From a virus, in IMG/VR virus record IMGVR_UViG_3300046007_008124, positions 1 to 64,000 of that record: a stretch of DNA of 64,000 bases. One strand, written 5' to 3'. This document shows positions 26,965 through 37,100 of the stretch, in pieces (the first letter of the stretch is position 1; every line of letters begins with the position of its first letter). The notes below the pieces were generated by a model. It searched no databases. It was given only the letters and a program-made list of their open reading frames with translations, and was not told where the DNA came from. The position numbers were made by a program, and so were the translations under genes.

Positions 26965-27934
26965 CGCTCTTTAAGTATTTTACAAGTTTATCAATACTAA
27001 TACCTTCTTTCTCTGCAATAGCTCTAATTGACTCTAAATTTTTTTTAATTATTTTCCCAACTACATTTCCTTCGGTTTCTTTTTTTATTACATCAGTATC
27101 TTTTTTCTTTTTTGTTAATAAAATTTCATCAAGAAGATGATTCATTTTTTGTTCTTCCAATTCAGATAATCTTCTTTTTGTAAAACAATTTTTACATCTA
27201 CCTCTTTTTTTTTCTTGTTTTAATTCTTTATCCAATTTTTTGTCAAAACCAAATGATTTACATCTTTCATCTCTTTCTAAAAATTCATCAATACCCATAT
27301 CTTTCATTGTACCCATACAATCTTTATAAGATTTATCATCTTCTGTTTCGTCATAGGCAAAAGCATCTGAATAATCAACTTCGTCAATAATGTTATCACC
27401 TTTATCTTCAGATTCACCATAATAAACTCTAATAAACGGCCACTGACTTGTTCTGGTCATTCTTGTTGTTTGATCCAAAGTTTTATGTGGGTGCATATTT
27501 TGTTGAAGTATTGGAATATTTGAACCTAAAAAACTACCGTCGCTATCAACTAACTCGTCTAATTCTCCATCCGGTTTATTAGGTTCTTCTTTTTCATATT
27601 TTTTAGGTACTTTACTATTAAGTTTTATTCCTAATTTTTCACCTAATTTAATAATGAATGGTGTTGCAATTGTTGAACCTGGAAATATTTGAAAAGCAAT
27701 TAAAGGTAATATTTTTAAAATATCTGCAGACTGATCTTTTATAAATTTTTTATCTTCATCCGACAATTCAAAATCTTTATCTTTTAAATAATCTTTTGCT
27801 GCGGACATTACTATTCTAACTAAAAGTCTAGTCTCTTTAAATTCTTTAACCACAGTGTCTTTATATTTCTTTAATTCCGAAGTAATATCAGAGATACTAT
27901 TTTTTTTCAAACCTATTTTGTTTTTATTTTCCAT
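26957..27934 (-). CDS. LETM1-like-motif phage protein (325 aa)
   Basis: Residues about 45-110 contain RIVMSAAKDYLKDKDFELSD, KKFIKDQSADILKILPLIAF and QIFPGSTIATPFIIKLGEKL. This matches the short 'I-P..P...l.k.G' LETM1-like motif that I recall from large phages. A long acidic, disordered middle and a Cys pair (GRCKNCFTKRR, about 250) follow, then a helical C-terminus with LLDEILLTKK. It is the first gene of the virion-type operon, with a late-type box upstream on this strand (27994-27987). Membrane association is possible; the function is unknown. Confidence 0.5.
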   Translation of the reverse strand: MENKNKIGLKKNSISDITSELKKYKDTVVKEFKETRLLVRIVMSAAKDYLKDKDFELSDEDKKFIKDQSADILKILPLIAFQIFPGSTIATPFIIKLGEKLGIKLNSKVPKKYEKEEPNKPDGELDELVDSDGSFLGSNIPILQQNMHPHKTLDQTTRMTRTSQWPFIRVYYGESEDKGDNIIDEVDYSDAFAYDETEDDKSYKDCMGTMKDMGIDEFLERDERCKSFGFDKKLDKELKQEKKRGRCKNCFTKRRLSELEEQKMNHLLDEILLTKKKKDTDVIKKETEGNVVGKIIKKNLESIRAIAEKEGISIDKLVKYLKSGE

Positions 27935-27965
27935 TTTAATATTAAATTCTATTTTGGCTTTTTAA

Positions 27966-27973
27966 TATAAATA
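27966..27973 (+). promoter_or_regulatory. Putative T4-like late promoter box TATAAATA
   Basis: Exact TATAAATA followed by CTTTG, 39 bases before the start at 28005. Spacing is like that of the box at 43759-43766 before the gene at 43797 (38 bases). Confidence 0.5.
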
Positions 27974-27986
27974 CTTTGATATGTAG

Positions 27987-27994
27987 TATTTATC
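27987..27994 (-). promoter_or_regulatory. Putative divergent late promoter box (GATAAATAC)
   Basis: The minus strand reads GATAAATACTA, seven of eight bases of TATAAATA, and faces the gene starting at 27934. With the box at 27966-27973 it makes a compact divergent promoter region. Confidence 0.35.
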
Positions 27995-28004
27995 TATAAA
28001 AGAA

Positions 28005-30974
28005 ATGGCTTACCAAAATATTAATCAATATGTCTATCAAAAAAATAGAATTGGTCTAGAATATGATAGTATGGATATGTCACTAGCCTCTGACGAAAGA
28101 GACTATAGTGAAGAAGTTGTATTCTCGCCTTTTATAATTGCTGAAACATACGGTAAAAAACTACCAATAAATATTGATATTGATAATCCATTAACAGTAC
28201 AACCGTTAAATCTTAGTTATAAAAATTATAATCAAAATAATATTTTTGTTTCTCAAAATTATTATAACCCAAATGATGAATTATTAAATTGTTTAACAGC
28301 TGATACTGTTTGTGATATTGGTTTAACTGGTATCGATAATGGTTTAGTAAATAAAATGACTGGTGAAACATTAAATTTTACTGAAGGTATTTTTGAAGAT
28401 TCTGTAAAGTTTAATAGAATGTACTACGATAGAAGAATGAAAATGATACAAGTAACCGGATATACCGGAACTTATAGTCGTTTTTCTGGATTTACAAAAC
28501 AAACATTATATGAAGTTGTAAGTAAAAATCATCCACAATTTGGAAAATATCATGAACTATATGGTGGGTTTTACCAAGGGTTTTATAAACTATTTGGGTA
28601 TGACTATGAAATTTTACCAGAAAGAGTTACAAAAGGTTGGTCTGTTGAAATGGTTTTAAAACCAAGGTTATCAAATGAGTTTAGTCCTGGACCAAATGAA
28701 ACAACTTTAAACTTATTATATCCTCAAAATAAAAATACGTTTTTTTATATGGGGACAAGAGCTGAAAATAAATTTTATCATCACGCAGATGGTAGTCCAA
28801 AATGTTTTACAGGTTACACAAGAGTTACAACACCACTTGCAAATTGTTTACAAACTTGTGCTTGTTGTAATAAAGCTATAACAAATAGTAGATGTATATT
28901 TGTTTACCCACCAAGGTCAAAAAATAATCAACACGACCCACACGCAAATTATGGTTGTGATAAATGTAATGGTGTTAATAGTGTTAAAATAAGTTGTGGT
29001 TGCGGTTGTAATGAATCACCTTGTGATACTTGCGGTTGGGAATGTCAAACACACCAATGTGAAACAATATTCTACCCAACACCAACACCAACACCAACAC
29101 CAAGTCCAACACCGACTTGTCAAGATGTAACACCTATTTGTACACCTAGTTGTGCAACTTGTAATGATTGTGTTGATTGTGTTGATTGTGGAACAACTGG
29201 TTATACATCAATAGAAGATACTTGTGAGAAAGATCCGTTATTTGATTTAATGTCAAATAATATTTCATTTAAATTATGTGGTGACCCAAAAAACCCATCA
29301 ATTGGTGTTAAAGTTTTAAGATTTACCGGTGGATGTGAAACAACAGGAACTTGTGTTACCGGACAAACCTATATGACCGGATATACAATTCAAGAATATT
29401 GTTCACCACCAATATACCCAAGATGTGAAAAAGAAAATCCTTCTTGGTTAAATTTGGAACATTGGTTTCAAGTCGATGTTGTTTGGAGAAGGTATACAAA
29501 TTATGATTTTTGTGATTTAAAATATTTTGGTGGACTTGCGGATATAACAGAAATTAAATATTTAGATTCTTTAGCAAATAATACCGTCAATTTAATTAAG
29601 CCACCTTTAACTCATACAAATGAATTTGGAGAAACAATTGAAATTGTTAATTTAAATAAAAAGTGGTTAGATGAGAAAAAGGATAGACTTGGCAGATTAC
29701 GAATTTATGTTAATGGAAAACCAATATATACTTTAGAAAATTTTGAAGAGGTTATTCCAAGAGCACTAAATACAGATAAAGAAAGACAATTAGCGGTACC
29801 ATTTAATATTTCTTGGGGTGGAGGAACACAAGGTCTTCACGAAAATTTAACATTTTCATCTTGTACCGGTTTAACCTCAAATTATATCCAAGACCCTGAA
29901 TGTTTTCCAACATCAGTTTTAAGTGGGACAACATTATCTGGGTTAACAACAAATATATTATTAGAAAAAGAATTTGGTGGAACGTTTGAAGGTGGTATTT
30001 CACAATTTAGAATGTATGTTGAACCTTTAACTGGTGATGAAATTAAACACAACTTTTTATTGTTAAAAGATAAATTTGCAATGTTTGACCCAGATTGTCC
30101 AGATTGTGGTGATGATTTCTGTGAGGTTGATGATTTTACTTATGTTATTAATGATGTAACAACAACCACAACAACAATACCGGTTACAACAACCACAACA
30201 ACATTTAATCCATATCTTTTAATAACGCAAGATTTTGAACCAATTATAACTCAAGATAACGATAATATTATTTGGTATTGGCCAACACCAATGGTTGGTG
30301 GATTTAGTCCTGATAGTATTTTATTTGGTAGAACGTATATTCAAGATAACAGAGATCAAAATTATTTAATTCAAAATCATTTTAATCAAAAATTAAATTC
30401 AAAAACATTAACACAAAGATATTGGGACGACAATGGATGGTGGGGTGACCAAGGATATTTACCACATTGTGTTGGTTATGCTTGGGCTCATTGGTTAGAA
30501 GATGGTCCAGTTGAACAGTCTGGTATTCCACCAATTATAAAACCAATAGACATTTATAAAAATGCACAAAAACTTGACGAATGGTACGGTGAAAATTATG
30601 ATGGAACTTCTGTAAGGGGTGGTGTTAAATTTTTACAACAACAAAAGAAAGTAAAATCATATTATTGGACATATGATTTAAACACACTTATAAATACTGT
30701 TTTAAATGTAGGACCAGTTGTTGTTGGTACAAACTGGTATTATGGAATGTTTTATCCGGATAAAAATGGTTTAATTAAAGTTAGGGGTGCTTTAGCTGGT
30801 GGACATGCTTATATAATTAATGGTATTGATACCAAAACAAAACAGTTTAGAATAAAAAATAGTTGGGGTAAAAGTTGGGGAAAACAAGGTCGCGCATTTA
30901 TTTCATTTACTGATATGACAAGATTAATTAGAGAACAAGGTGAAATTTGTTTAGCAACAGAAATAAAATCATAA
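28005..30974 (+). CDS. Virion protein with C-terminal papain-like (C1) cysteine protease
   Basis: The 989-residue protein has three parts. The first about 720 residues are structural: beta-rich, with a Cys-rich segment (CACCNKA, CGCGCNESPCDTCGWEC), a Pro-Thr tract (about 359-372) and LamG-like sections (WLNLEHWFQVDVVWRR, GRLRIYVNGKPIYTLENF). A Thr-rich linker with two T6 runs follows (about 719-735). The last about 190 residues are a papain-fold protease: Gln816 (oxyanion hole) and Cys822 in DQGYLPHCVGYAWAHWL, six apart as in papain, His934 in AGGHAYIINGID, and Asn952 in RIKNSWGKSWGKQG. All catalytic residues are present, so it is probably active. It may process fibres or attack host surface proteins. 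Confidence 0.8.
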   Translation: MAYQNINQYVYQKNRIGLEYDSMDMSLASDERDYSEEVVFSPFIIAETYGKKLPINIDIDNPLTVQPLNLSYKNYNQNNIFVSQNYYNPNDELLNCLTADTVCDIGLTGIDNGLVNKMTGETLNFTEGIFEDSVKFNRMYYDRRMKMIQVTGYTGTYSRFSGFTKQTLYEVVSKNHPQFGKYHELYGGFYQGFYKLFGYDYEILPERVTKGWSVEMVLKPRLSNEFSPGPNETTLNLLYPQNKNTFFYMGTRAENKFYHHADGSPKCFTGYTRVTTPLANCLQTCACCNKAITNSRCIFVYPPRSKNNQHDPHANYGCDKCNGVNSVKISCGCGCNESPCDTCGWECQTHQCETIFYPTPTPTPTPSPTPTCQDVTPICTPSCATCNDCVDCVDCGTTGYTSIEDTCEKDPLFDLMSNNISFKLCGDPKNPSIGVKVLRFTGGCETTGTCVTGQTYMTGYTIQEYCSPPIYPRCEKENPSWLNLEHWFQVDVVWRRYTNYDFCDLKYFGGLADITEIKYLDSLANNTVNLIKPPLTHTNEFGETIEIVNLNKKWLDEKKDRLGRLRIYVNGKPIYTLENFEEVIPRALNTDKERQLAVPFNISWGGGTQGLHENLTFSSCTGLTSNYIQDPECFPTSVLSGTTLSGLTTNILLEKEFGGTFEGGISQFRMYVEPLTGDEIKHNFLLLKDKFAMFDPDCPDCGDDFCEVDDFTYVINDVTTTTTTIPVTTTTTTFNPYLLITQDFEPIITQDNDNIIWYWPTPMVGGFSPDSILFGRTYIQDNRDQNYLIQNHFNQKLNSKTLTQRYWDDNGWWGDQGYLPHCVGYAWAHWLEDGPVEQSGIPPIIKPIDIYKNAQKLDEWYGENYDGTSVRGGVKFLQQQKKVKSYYWTYDLNTLINTVLNVGPVVVGTNWYYGMFYPDKNGLIKVRGALAGGHAYIINGIDTKTKQFRIKNSWGKSWGKQGRAFISFTDMTRLIREQGEICLATEIKS

Positions 30975-31005
30975 TATAAAACATATTTATTAAATAAAAA
31001 AAACT

Positions 31006-34000
31006 ATGGCAGATAAAAGAATAACCGACTTACCTTTAATATTATCTGGTGATATATCAACACAAGATGTATTACCAATAGTAGATGTCAATCTAGACAT
31101 TACAAATAAAATTGAGGTAGATCAATTAAAATCATATATATTAACAGGTGTTAATGATTATTATGTTACTGGTGGTACCTATTCTAATGGAACAATAACA
31201 TTAGGGAGACAAAATGGTTCTTTATCAATTAGCGGTTTATACACTGGATCAACAGATGTTTTTGTAACTGGTGGTACCTATGATAACACAACTGGAACAT
31301 TAACTTTAAAAGATAATAACGGAACGTCATTTGGTGTAACTGGATTTACAACTGGTGGTACTGGGACTTCTTTATATGAAGTTGGTTCTGGAACTGACTC
31401 AACACAAAGGGTTGGTGTTAATAATGTTGCAATCGGTAATTGTTCTGCTGTTTTAGCTGGATCCGGAAACACTGTAATATCAGAATTTTCTTTTATTGGT
31501 GGAGGTTATAATAATACTGCTGGTTTTAGTGGTGGTGTTAATTTTGTTTATAATGAAACATTTACAGGTAATATACCTTCATCAGGATTTTACGGTTCAA
31601 TTCCACCATCATCAACACTTTCCGGTCTTGGTTCTGGTTCAACTTTTTCATTTTATTTTTCAACTCAAACAACTTTAAGTAATGTTTATGTTGACAATCA
31701 AGGTAGTGGATATGTTAGTGGTGATACATTAACATTTAACGGTTCAAATTTTGGTGGTGTAACACCTGCCGATAATGTTACAGTTCAAATCAACACATTA
31801 GGTGGTTCAAACATCGTTATTGGTGGTGGTCAAGGAAATACTGCAAATAGAGACTCATCAACAATTAGTGGTGGTTATATAAATAAAAGTAACGCAAACT
31901 GCTCAACAATCGGTGGTGGTTGTCGTAACATTATTTCAAATGATTCTTGTTACTCAACAATTAGTGGTGGTAGAAGAAATACCGGATACGGTTGTTACGG
32001 AGTAATTAGTGGTGGTCGTTGTAATGAAACTGGTGCTTATGGTACAATAACTGGAACATTTAATCAAGTGTATACCGGTGGTACTTTAAATGGAACTTTT
32101 TCTGGTGGTTATAACCCAACATCAACGACATCTGGTTATGGATTTGATGCTTCTTTTGGTTTTGTTTTTAATTTTGGTACTTTATCTAGTGTTAATATTC
32201 TTGGTGGTGGTAATCGATATATTGGAAATGATACTTTATTTTTTAATGGTAATATATTTCCTGGTGGAACAACTGGTATTGATGATGTAACATTTCAAGT
32301 TAGTACATCAATAAATAACTATGCAACAGTAGCTGGTGGATGTTGTAATACTGCATCTGGTGAATACTCAACAATTAGTGGTGGGTATGAAAATACAGTA
32401 TCCGGTGATTATTCAACTATTGGTGGGGGTTCTTGTAACACAATTAATACTAATTCGTGCTATTCAACTATTGGTGGTGGTGATGATAATACTATCCTTC
32501 AAGGTGATGTTGCAACAATCAGTGGTGGTGAAAATAATACGATAAGTGGTGCTTATTCATTTATTGGTGGTGGTTATAATAATATAATAACAAGTTCTGA
32601 TGCAACAATTGGTGGTGGTTGTAATAACACTGCAAGTGGTTACAAATCATTTATTGGTGGTGGAGAAAATAACGTTTCTGGACGAAATAATTTTGTTAGT
32701 GGAATAAATAGTTCTGTATATACTGGTGGTACTTTAAATAATACTTACGGTGGTATCTCACCAACATCAACATCAAGTGGTACTGGATCTGGGGTATTAT
32801 TTAGTTTTGATTTTGTTCTTGGTGTATTACAAACCATCCAAATACAAAACGGAGGTTCTGGTTATTCTAATGGTGAAACACTATATTTTAACGGTGGATT
32901 ATTTGGTGGTGGTTCATCTCCTTTAGATGATGTTTGGTTAAACATCCAAACAGAAAATAGCACACATACAACCGTAAGTGGCGGCTATTGTAACACATCA
33001 AGTGGGGATTACTCAACCGTAAGTGGTGGATATAGAAACACATCAAGTTGTTATAGTTCAACAGTAAGTGGAGGTATTAATAACAAATCAAGTGGTAATT
33101 CTTCAACCGTAGGAGGTGGTCTTGAAAATACATCAAGTTGTTGTTATTCAACAGTAAGTGGGGGACGTAGAAATACATCAAGTGGTTATCATTCAACCGT
33201 AAGTGGTGGATACCGTAATACATCAAGTGGTCAATATTCAACCGTAAGTGGCGGACAATTTAACACATCAAGTGGTAATTATTCATTTGTTGGTGGTGGA
33301 CAATGTAACGCGTCAAACTCTATTAACTCAACCGTAAGTGGTGGATTTTGTAATACAACAAGTGGAACTTACTCAACAATAGGTGGAGGTAATAATAATA
33401 AGTCTAGTGGTGGTTATTCAACACTAAGTGGTGGTCAAAATAATGTTGCCGGTGGTACACATTCATTTATTGGTAGTGGTTTTGGTAACGTTTCAGGTGT
33501 TAATGGATTTGTTACTGGTGTTACAGGTTTTGTATATACTGGAGGAACATTTAATAGTACATTCACCGGTGTTAGTCCAACTTCAACAAGTAGTGGATTA
33601 GGATCCAATGCGTTTTTTAACTTTAGTTTCCTTGGTGGTGTATTACAAAGTGTTACAGTACAATCAGCAGGATCTGATTATGTAAACGGAGATATACTAT
33701 ATTTTAATGCCGCTTCATTTTTTAGTACATCACCTCTTAATGATGTTTGGATAACAATATCAAGTGCTAGTAATTCATTTACAACAGTAGTTGGTGGTAG
33801 TCAAAACACATCAAGTGGATATCTATCAATTGTTGGTGCTGGTTATCAAAATACATCAAGTGGTTGTTATTCATTTATTGGTGGTGGATGGTGTAACACA
33901 ACGGTAGGTGATTGCTCAATGATACTTGGTGGTTATGCAAATAAATCTATCGGTACAAGAAGTGCTGTTGTGGGTGGTCAGAATATTGTAGCAACAGAAG

Positions 34001-34164
34001 ATGATATGACATATATGCCAAGTGCGAACATCCAATCAACCGGATATATTTATTTTGGAGACGTTAACACAAATGGTTCTTGGAGAATGAGTATATCTGG
34101 CGCAACATTTATAATTGAAAAAAGAGTCGGAGGTGTTTGGGTTGTGTCCGGAACATTCGTATAA
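31006..34164 (+). CDS. Giant tail fibre 1, 15-residue beta-roll repeats
   Basis: The 1052-residue protein has an N-terminal attachment region (ADKRITDLPLI, then TQDVLPIVDVNLDITNKI) and two beta-strand motifs (VTGGTY). A marker LYEVGSGTDSTQR begins the shaft. The shaft is dozens of 15-residue units of the form 'STVSGGyrNTSSGdY', resembling YadA-type head repeats (14 residues) that make trimeric beta-rolls. Four inserts of about 85 residues interrupt it, with YTGGT, the core 'P.S(T)S(S)G.G', 'GSGYvnGd.L.F.G..FGG' and an Asp-Asp-Val end. The C-terminus ends in a small tip (RMSISGATFII, VVSGTFV). Receptor-binding is likely. The repeats are very rich in Ser/Thr/Asn, good substrates for glycosylation. 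Confidence 0.72.
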   Translation: MADKRITDLPLILSGDISTQDVLPIVDVNLDITNKIEVDQLKSYILTGVNDYYVTGGTYSNGTITLGRQNGSLSISGLYTGSTDVFVTGGTYDNTTGTLTLKDNNGTSFGVTGFTTGGTGTSLYEVGSGTDSTQRVGVNNVAIGNCSAVLAGSGNTVISEFSFIGGGYNNTAGFSGGVNFVYNETFTGNIPSSGFYGSIPPSSTLSGLGSGSTFSFYFSTQTTLSNVYVDNQGSGYVSGDTLTFNGSNFGGVTPADNVTVQINTLGGSNIVIGGGQGNTANRDSSTISGGYINKSNANCSTIGGGCRNIISNDSCYSTISGGRRNTGYGCYGVISGGRCNETGAYGTITGTFNQVYTGGTLNGTFSGGYNPTSTTSGYGFDASFGFVFNFGTLSSVNILGGGNRYIGNDTLFFNGNIFPGGTTGIDDVTFQVSTSINNYATVAGGCCNTASGEYSTISGGYENTVSGDYSTIGGGSCNTINTNSCYSTIGGGDDNTILQGDVATISGGENNTISGAYSFIGGGYNNIITSSDATIGGGCNNTASGYKSFIGGGENNVSGRNNFVSGINSSVYTGGTLNNTYGGISPTSTSSGTGSGVLFSFDFVLGVLQTIQIQNGGSGYSNGETLYFNGGLFGGGSSPLDDVWLNIQTENSTHTTVSGGYCNTSSGDYSTVSGGYRNTSSCYSSTVSGGINNKSSGNSSTVGGGLENTSSCCYSTVSGGRRNTSSGYHSTVSGGYRNTSSGQYSTVSGGQFNTSSGNYSFVGGGQCNASNSINSTVSGGFCNTTSGTYSTIGGGNNNKSSGGYSTLSGGQNNVAGGTHSFIGSGFGNVSGVNGFVTGVTGFVYTGGTFNSTFTGVSPTSTSSGLGSNAFFNFSFLGGVLQSVTVQSAGSDYVNGDILYFNAASFFSTSPLNDVWITISSASNSFTTVVGGSQNTSSGYLSIVGAGYQNTSSGCYSFIGGGWCNTTVGDCSMILGGYANKSIGTRSAVVGGQNIVATEDDMTYMPSANIQSTGYIYFGDVNTNGSWRMSISGATFIIEKRVGGVWVVSGTFV
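32985..33470 (+). repeat. 45-bp tandem coding repeats in fibre 1
   Basis: Successive 45-bp units encode variants of STVSGGyxNTSSGxY, with conserved DNA cores such as aacacatcaagtgg and tcaaccgtaagtgg. Units differ mainly at the two residues after GG and the two before STV. Confidence 0.8.
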
Positions 34165-34167
34165 ATA
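34160..34167 (+). promoter_or_regulatory. Possible late promoter box TATAAATA
   Basis: Exact TATAAATA overlapping the stop codon of fibre 1, 30 bases before the fibre 2 start, with only A/T-rich sequence between. Chance occurrence in AT-rich DNA cannot be excluded. Confidence 0.3.
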
Positions 34168-34189
34168 AAATAAAAAAATAAAATAAAAA

Positions 34190-37100
34190 ATGGGATTTAA
34201 TACAGACATATTAAGTGCAACAACAATAAGTGGTGGAACATTCTATGGTGATGGTTCCGGATTAGTTGATAACACAATTACCGAAATTATAAATTCACCA
34301 ACACAGAATCCACTTAATGTTAACACAAGTAATGATTATTTACCAATTACTGGTAATGACCAATATCAAGATGAAGCAAGTAACTATATTTCTTGGACAA
34401 ATGGGTCAAATAATGGGACAGGATTTAATCCTTGGACCATAACTACACAACCAAATACTGGTGTGTTTTTAGGTAATCCAGCGTCGGATGGTATGGGAAC
34501 CGCCGGTATTGGAACAAACGCATTTGCTCTTTTTGCAACTGACGGATCAAATTATGTATCAACATCAAGAACATTTACATCTGGAATGAATGTTGGTGAT
34601 GTATTTAGTTTTTATTGGGCGATAAATTTTGACGCAAATGGTGGTAATAAAGGTTTTGATTTAAAAGCTGGTGGTACAACAATTTTTAATGCTAATAATA
34701 ATAATTCTGCAACAATAACATCAAACTTATCTTCACCTAATAACATTATTGATAGTGGTTATGGTACAACACCAATGTTAGTTACTCTAACTAGAACAAG
34801 TGATATTCTTTATAATATAACAATAACATCTAGAAGTGGTGGACCAACTTATTCTGCATCAATAAATTCACCATTGGTTGTCAATGAAATTAATTTTTAT
34901 TGTGGTGCTCAAGGTGATGGTTTAGGACAAAGGAATTTATTTTTTAATCAACTTTTAATTACAAAAACAACAGAGTTATTAAAAATAACAGTTGATGATT
35001 TGGGAAGTTTGTTTGGTGGTGGGTCTTTATATGAAGTTGGTTCCGGTACAGACTCAACACAAAGATGTGGTGTTAATAATGTTGCTAGTGGCAATTGTTC
35101 TATTGTTGCAGGTGGTGATTATAACACATCATTATCACCTTCTTCAGTTATAAGTGGTGGTAAATGTAATACAGCAGACTGTAATTTTTCAACCGTAAGT
35201 GGTGGTTATTCTAATAAAACTTATGGTGGTTGTTCATTTGTAGGTGGCGGTGTTCGTAACACAGCAAGTAATAACTTTTCAATAGTTGGTGGTGGTTGTA
35301 TCAACACATCAAGTGGTAACTACTCAACAATAAGTGGTGGTCGTCAAAATACATCAAGTGATTATTATTCAACCGTAAGTGGCGGTCGTCAAAATACATC
35401 AAGTAGTTGTTATTCAACTATAAGTGGTGGTCGTCAAAATACATCAAGTAGTTGTTATTCAACTATAAGTGGTGGTTATCGTAATGTTTCAGGAATAAAC
35501 GGAACCGTAAGTGGTGTTTACAATCAAACATATTTAGGTAGCACATTAAATGGAACATTTAATTCAATATCTCCATCATCAACATCTTCTGGTTATGGTA
35601 ATGGTGCAATATTTAATTTTGTTTTTAACACCGGAAGTTTATCTACTGTTACTCTTGTAACAATTGGTTCTGGATATGTAAACGGAAATTTATTAACCTT
35701 TGACGGAACTTTATTTGGTGGATCAAGTGGAACCGACGATGTTACATTAAATATTAATACACAAAACATAGGAAATAGTTCAACCGTAAGTGGAGGTCGT
35801 GGTAACACATCAATTGGTGGATATTCAACCGTAAGTGGGGGTGTTGGTAACACATCAAGTGCGTGTTATTCAACAATAAGTGGTGGAGTAAATAACACAT
35901 CAAGTTGTAATTATTCATTTGTTGGTGGAGGTCGCCAAAACACATCAAGTGGTGACCTTTCAACGATTGCCGGTGGTCTTCAAAACGCATCAAGTTGTAA
36001 ATATTCAACCGTAAGTGGTGGTGCTTTTAATACATCAAGTAGTGATAATTCATTTATTGGTGGTGGACTTAGAAATACAACAAGTGGACAATATTCAACT
36101 ATAAGTGGTGGTTATTGTAATGTTTCAGGAATAAATGGAATCGTAAGTAGTTTTTCTAATCAAACATATTTAGGAAGTACATTAAATGGAACATTTAATT
36201 CAATATCTCCATCATCAACATCTTCTGGTTATGGTAATGGTGCAACATTTAATTTTGTGTTTAACACAGGGAGTTTATCTACTGTTACTCTTGTAACAAT
36301 TGGTTCTGGATATGTAAATGGAGATTTATTAACCTTTGACGGAACTTTATTTGGCGGATCAAGTGGAACCGATGATGTCACTTTAACTATTAACACATCA
36401 ACAATAGGAAATTGCTCAACCGTAAGTGGAGGTCGTGGTAACACATCAAGTGGAGATATATCAACCGTTGGTGGTGGTCGTTTTAACACATCAAGTGGAG
36501 ATATATCAACCGTAAGTGGTGGTTGGCAAAACACGTCAAGTGGATATAACTCAACAATAAGTGGGGGATATTGTAATACATCAAGTGGATATAACTCAAC
36601 CGTAAGTGGGGGATGTTGTAATACATCAAATGGTTGTGGATCATTTATTGGTGGTGGACGAAATAACACAATAAATTGTTTTTTTAATACAATTGGTGGT
36701 GGTCAAAATAACACATCAATTGGACAACAGTCTATAATTGGTGGTGGTTCTAGTAATGTGGCATTTGGTAGTGCTTCATTTATCGGTGGTGGTAGTCAAA
36801 ACACATCAAATGGCGGTGGGTCAACTATTAGTGGTGGAGTCGCTAACACATCAAGTGGTGATTCTTCAACCGTAAGTGGTGGTCGTTTTAACACATCAAT
36901 TGGCTGTTGCTCAACCGTAAGTGGTGGTTATTGTAATGTTTCAGGAATAAATGGAACCGTAAGTGGATTGTATAATCAAACATATTTAGGAAGCACATTA
37001 AATGGAACATTTAATTCAATATCTCCATCATCAACATCTTCTGGTTATGGTAATGGTGCAACATTTAATTTTTTGTTTAACACAGGAAGTTTATCTACTG

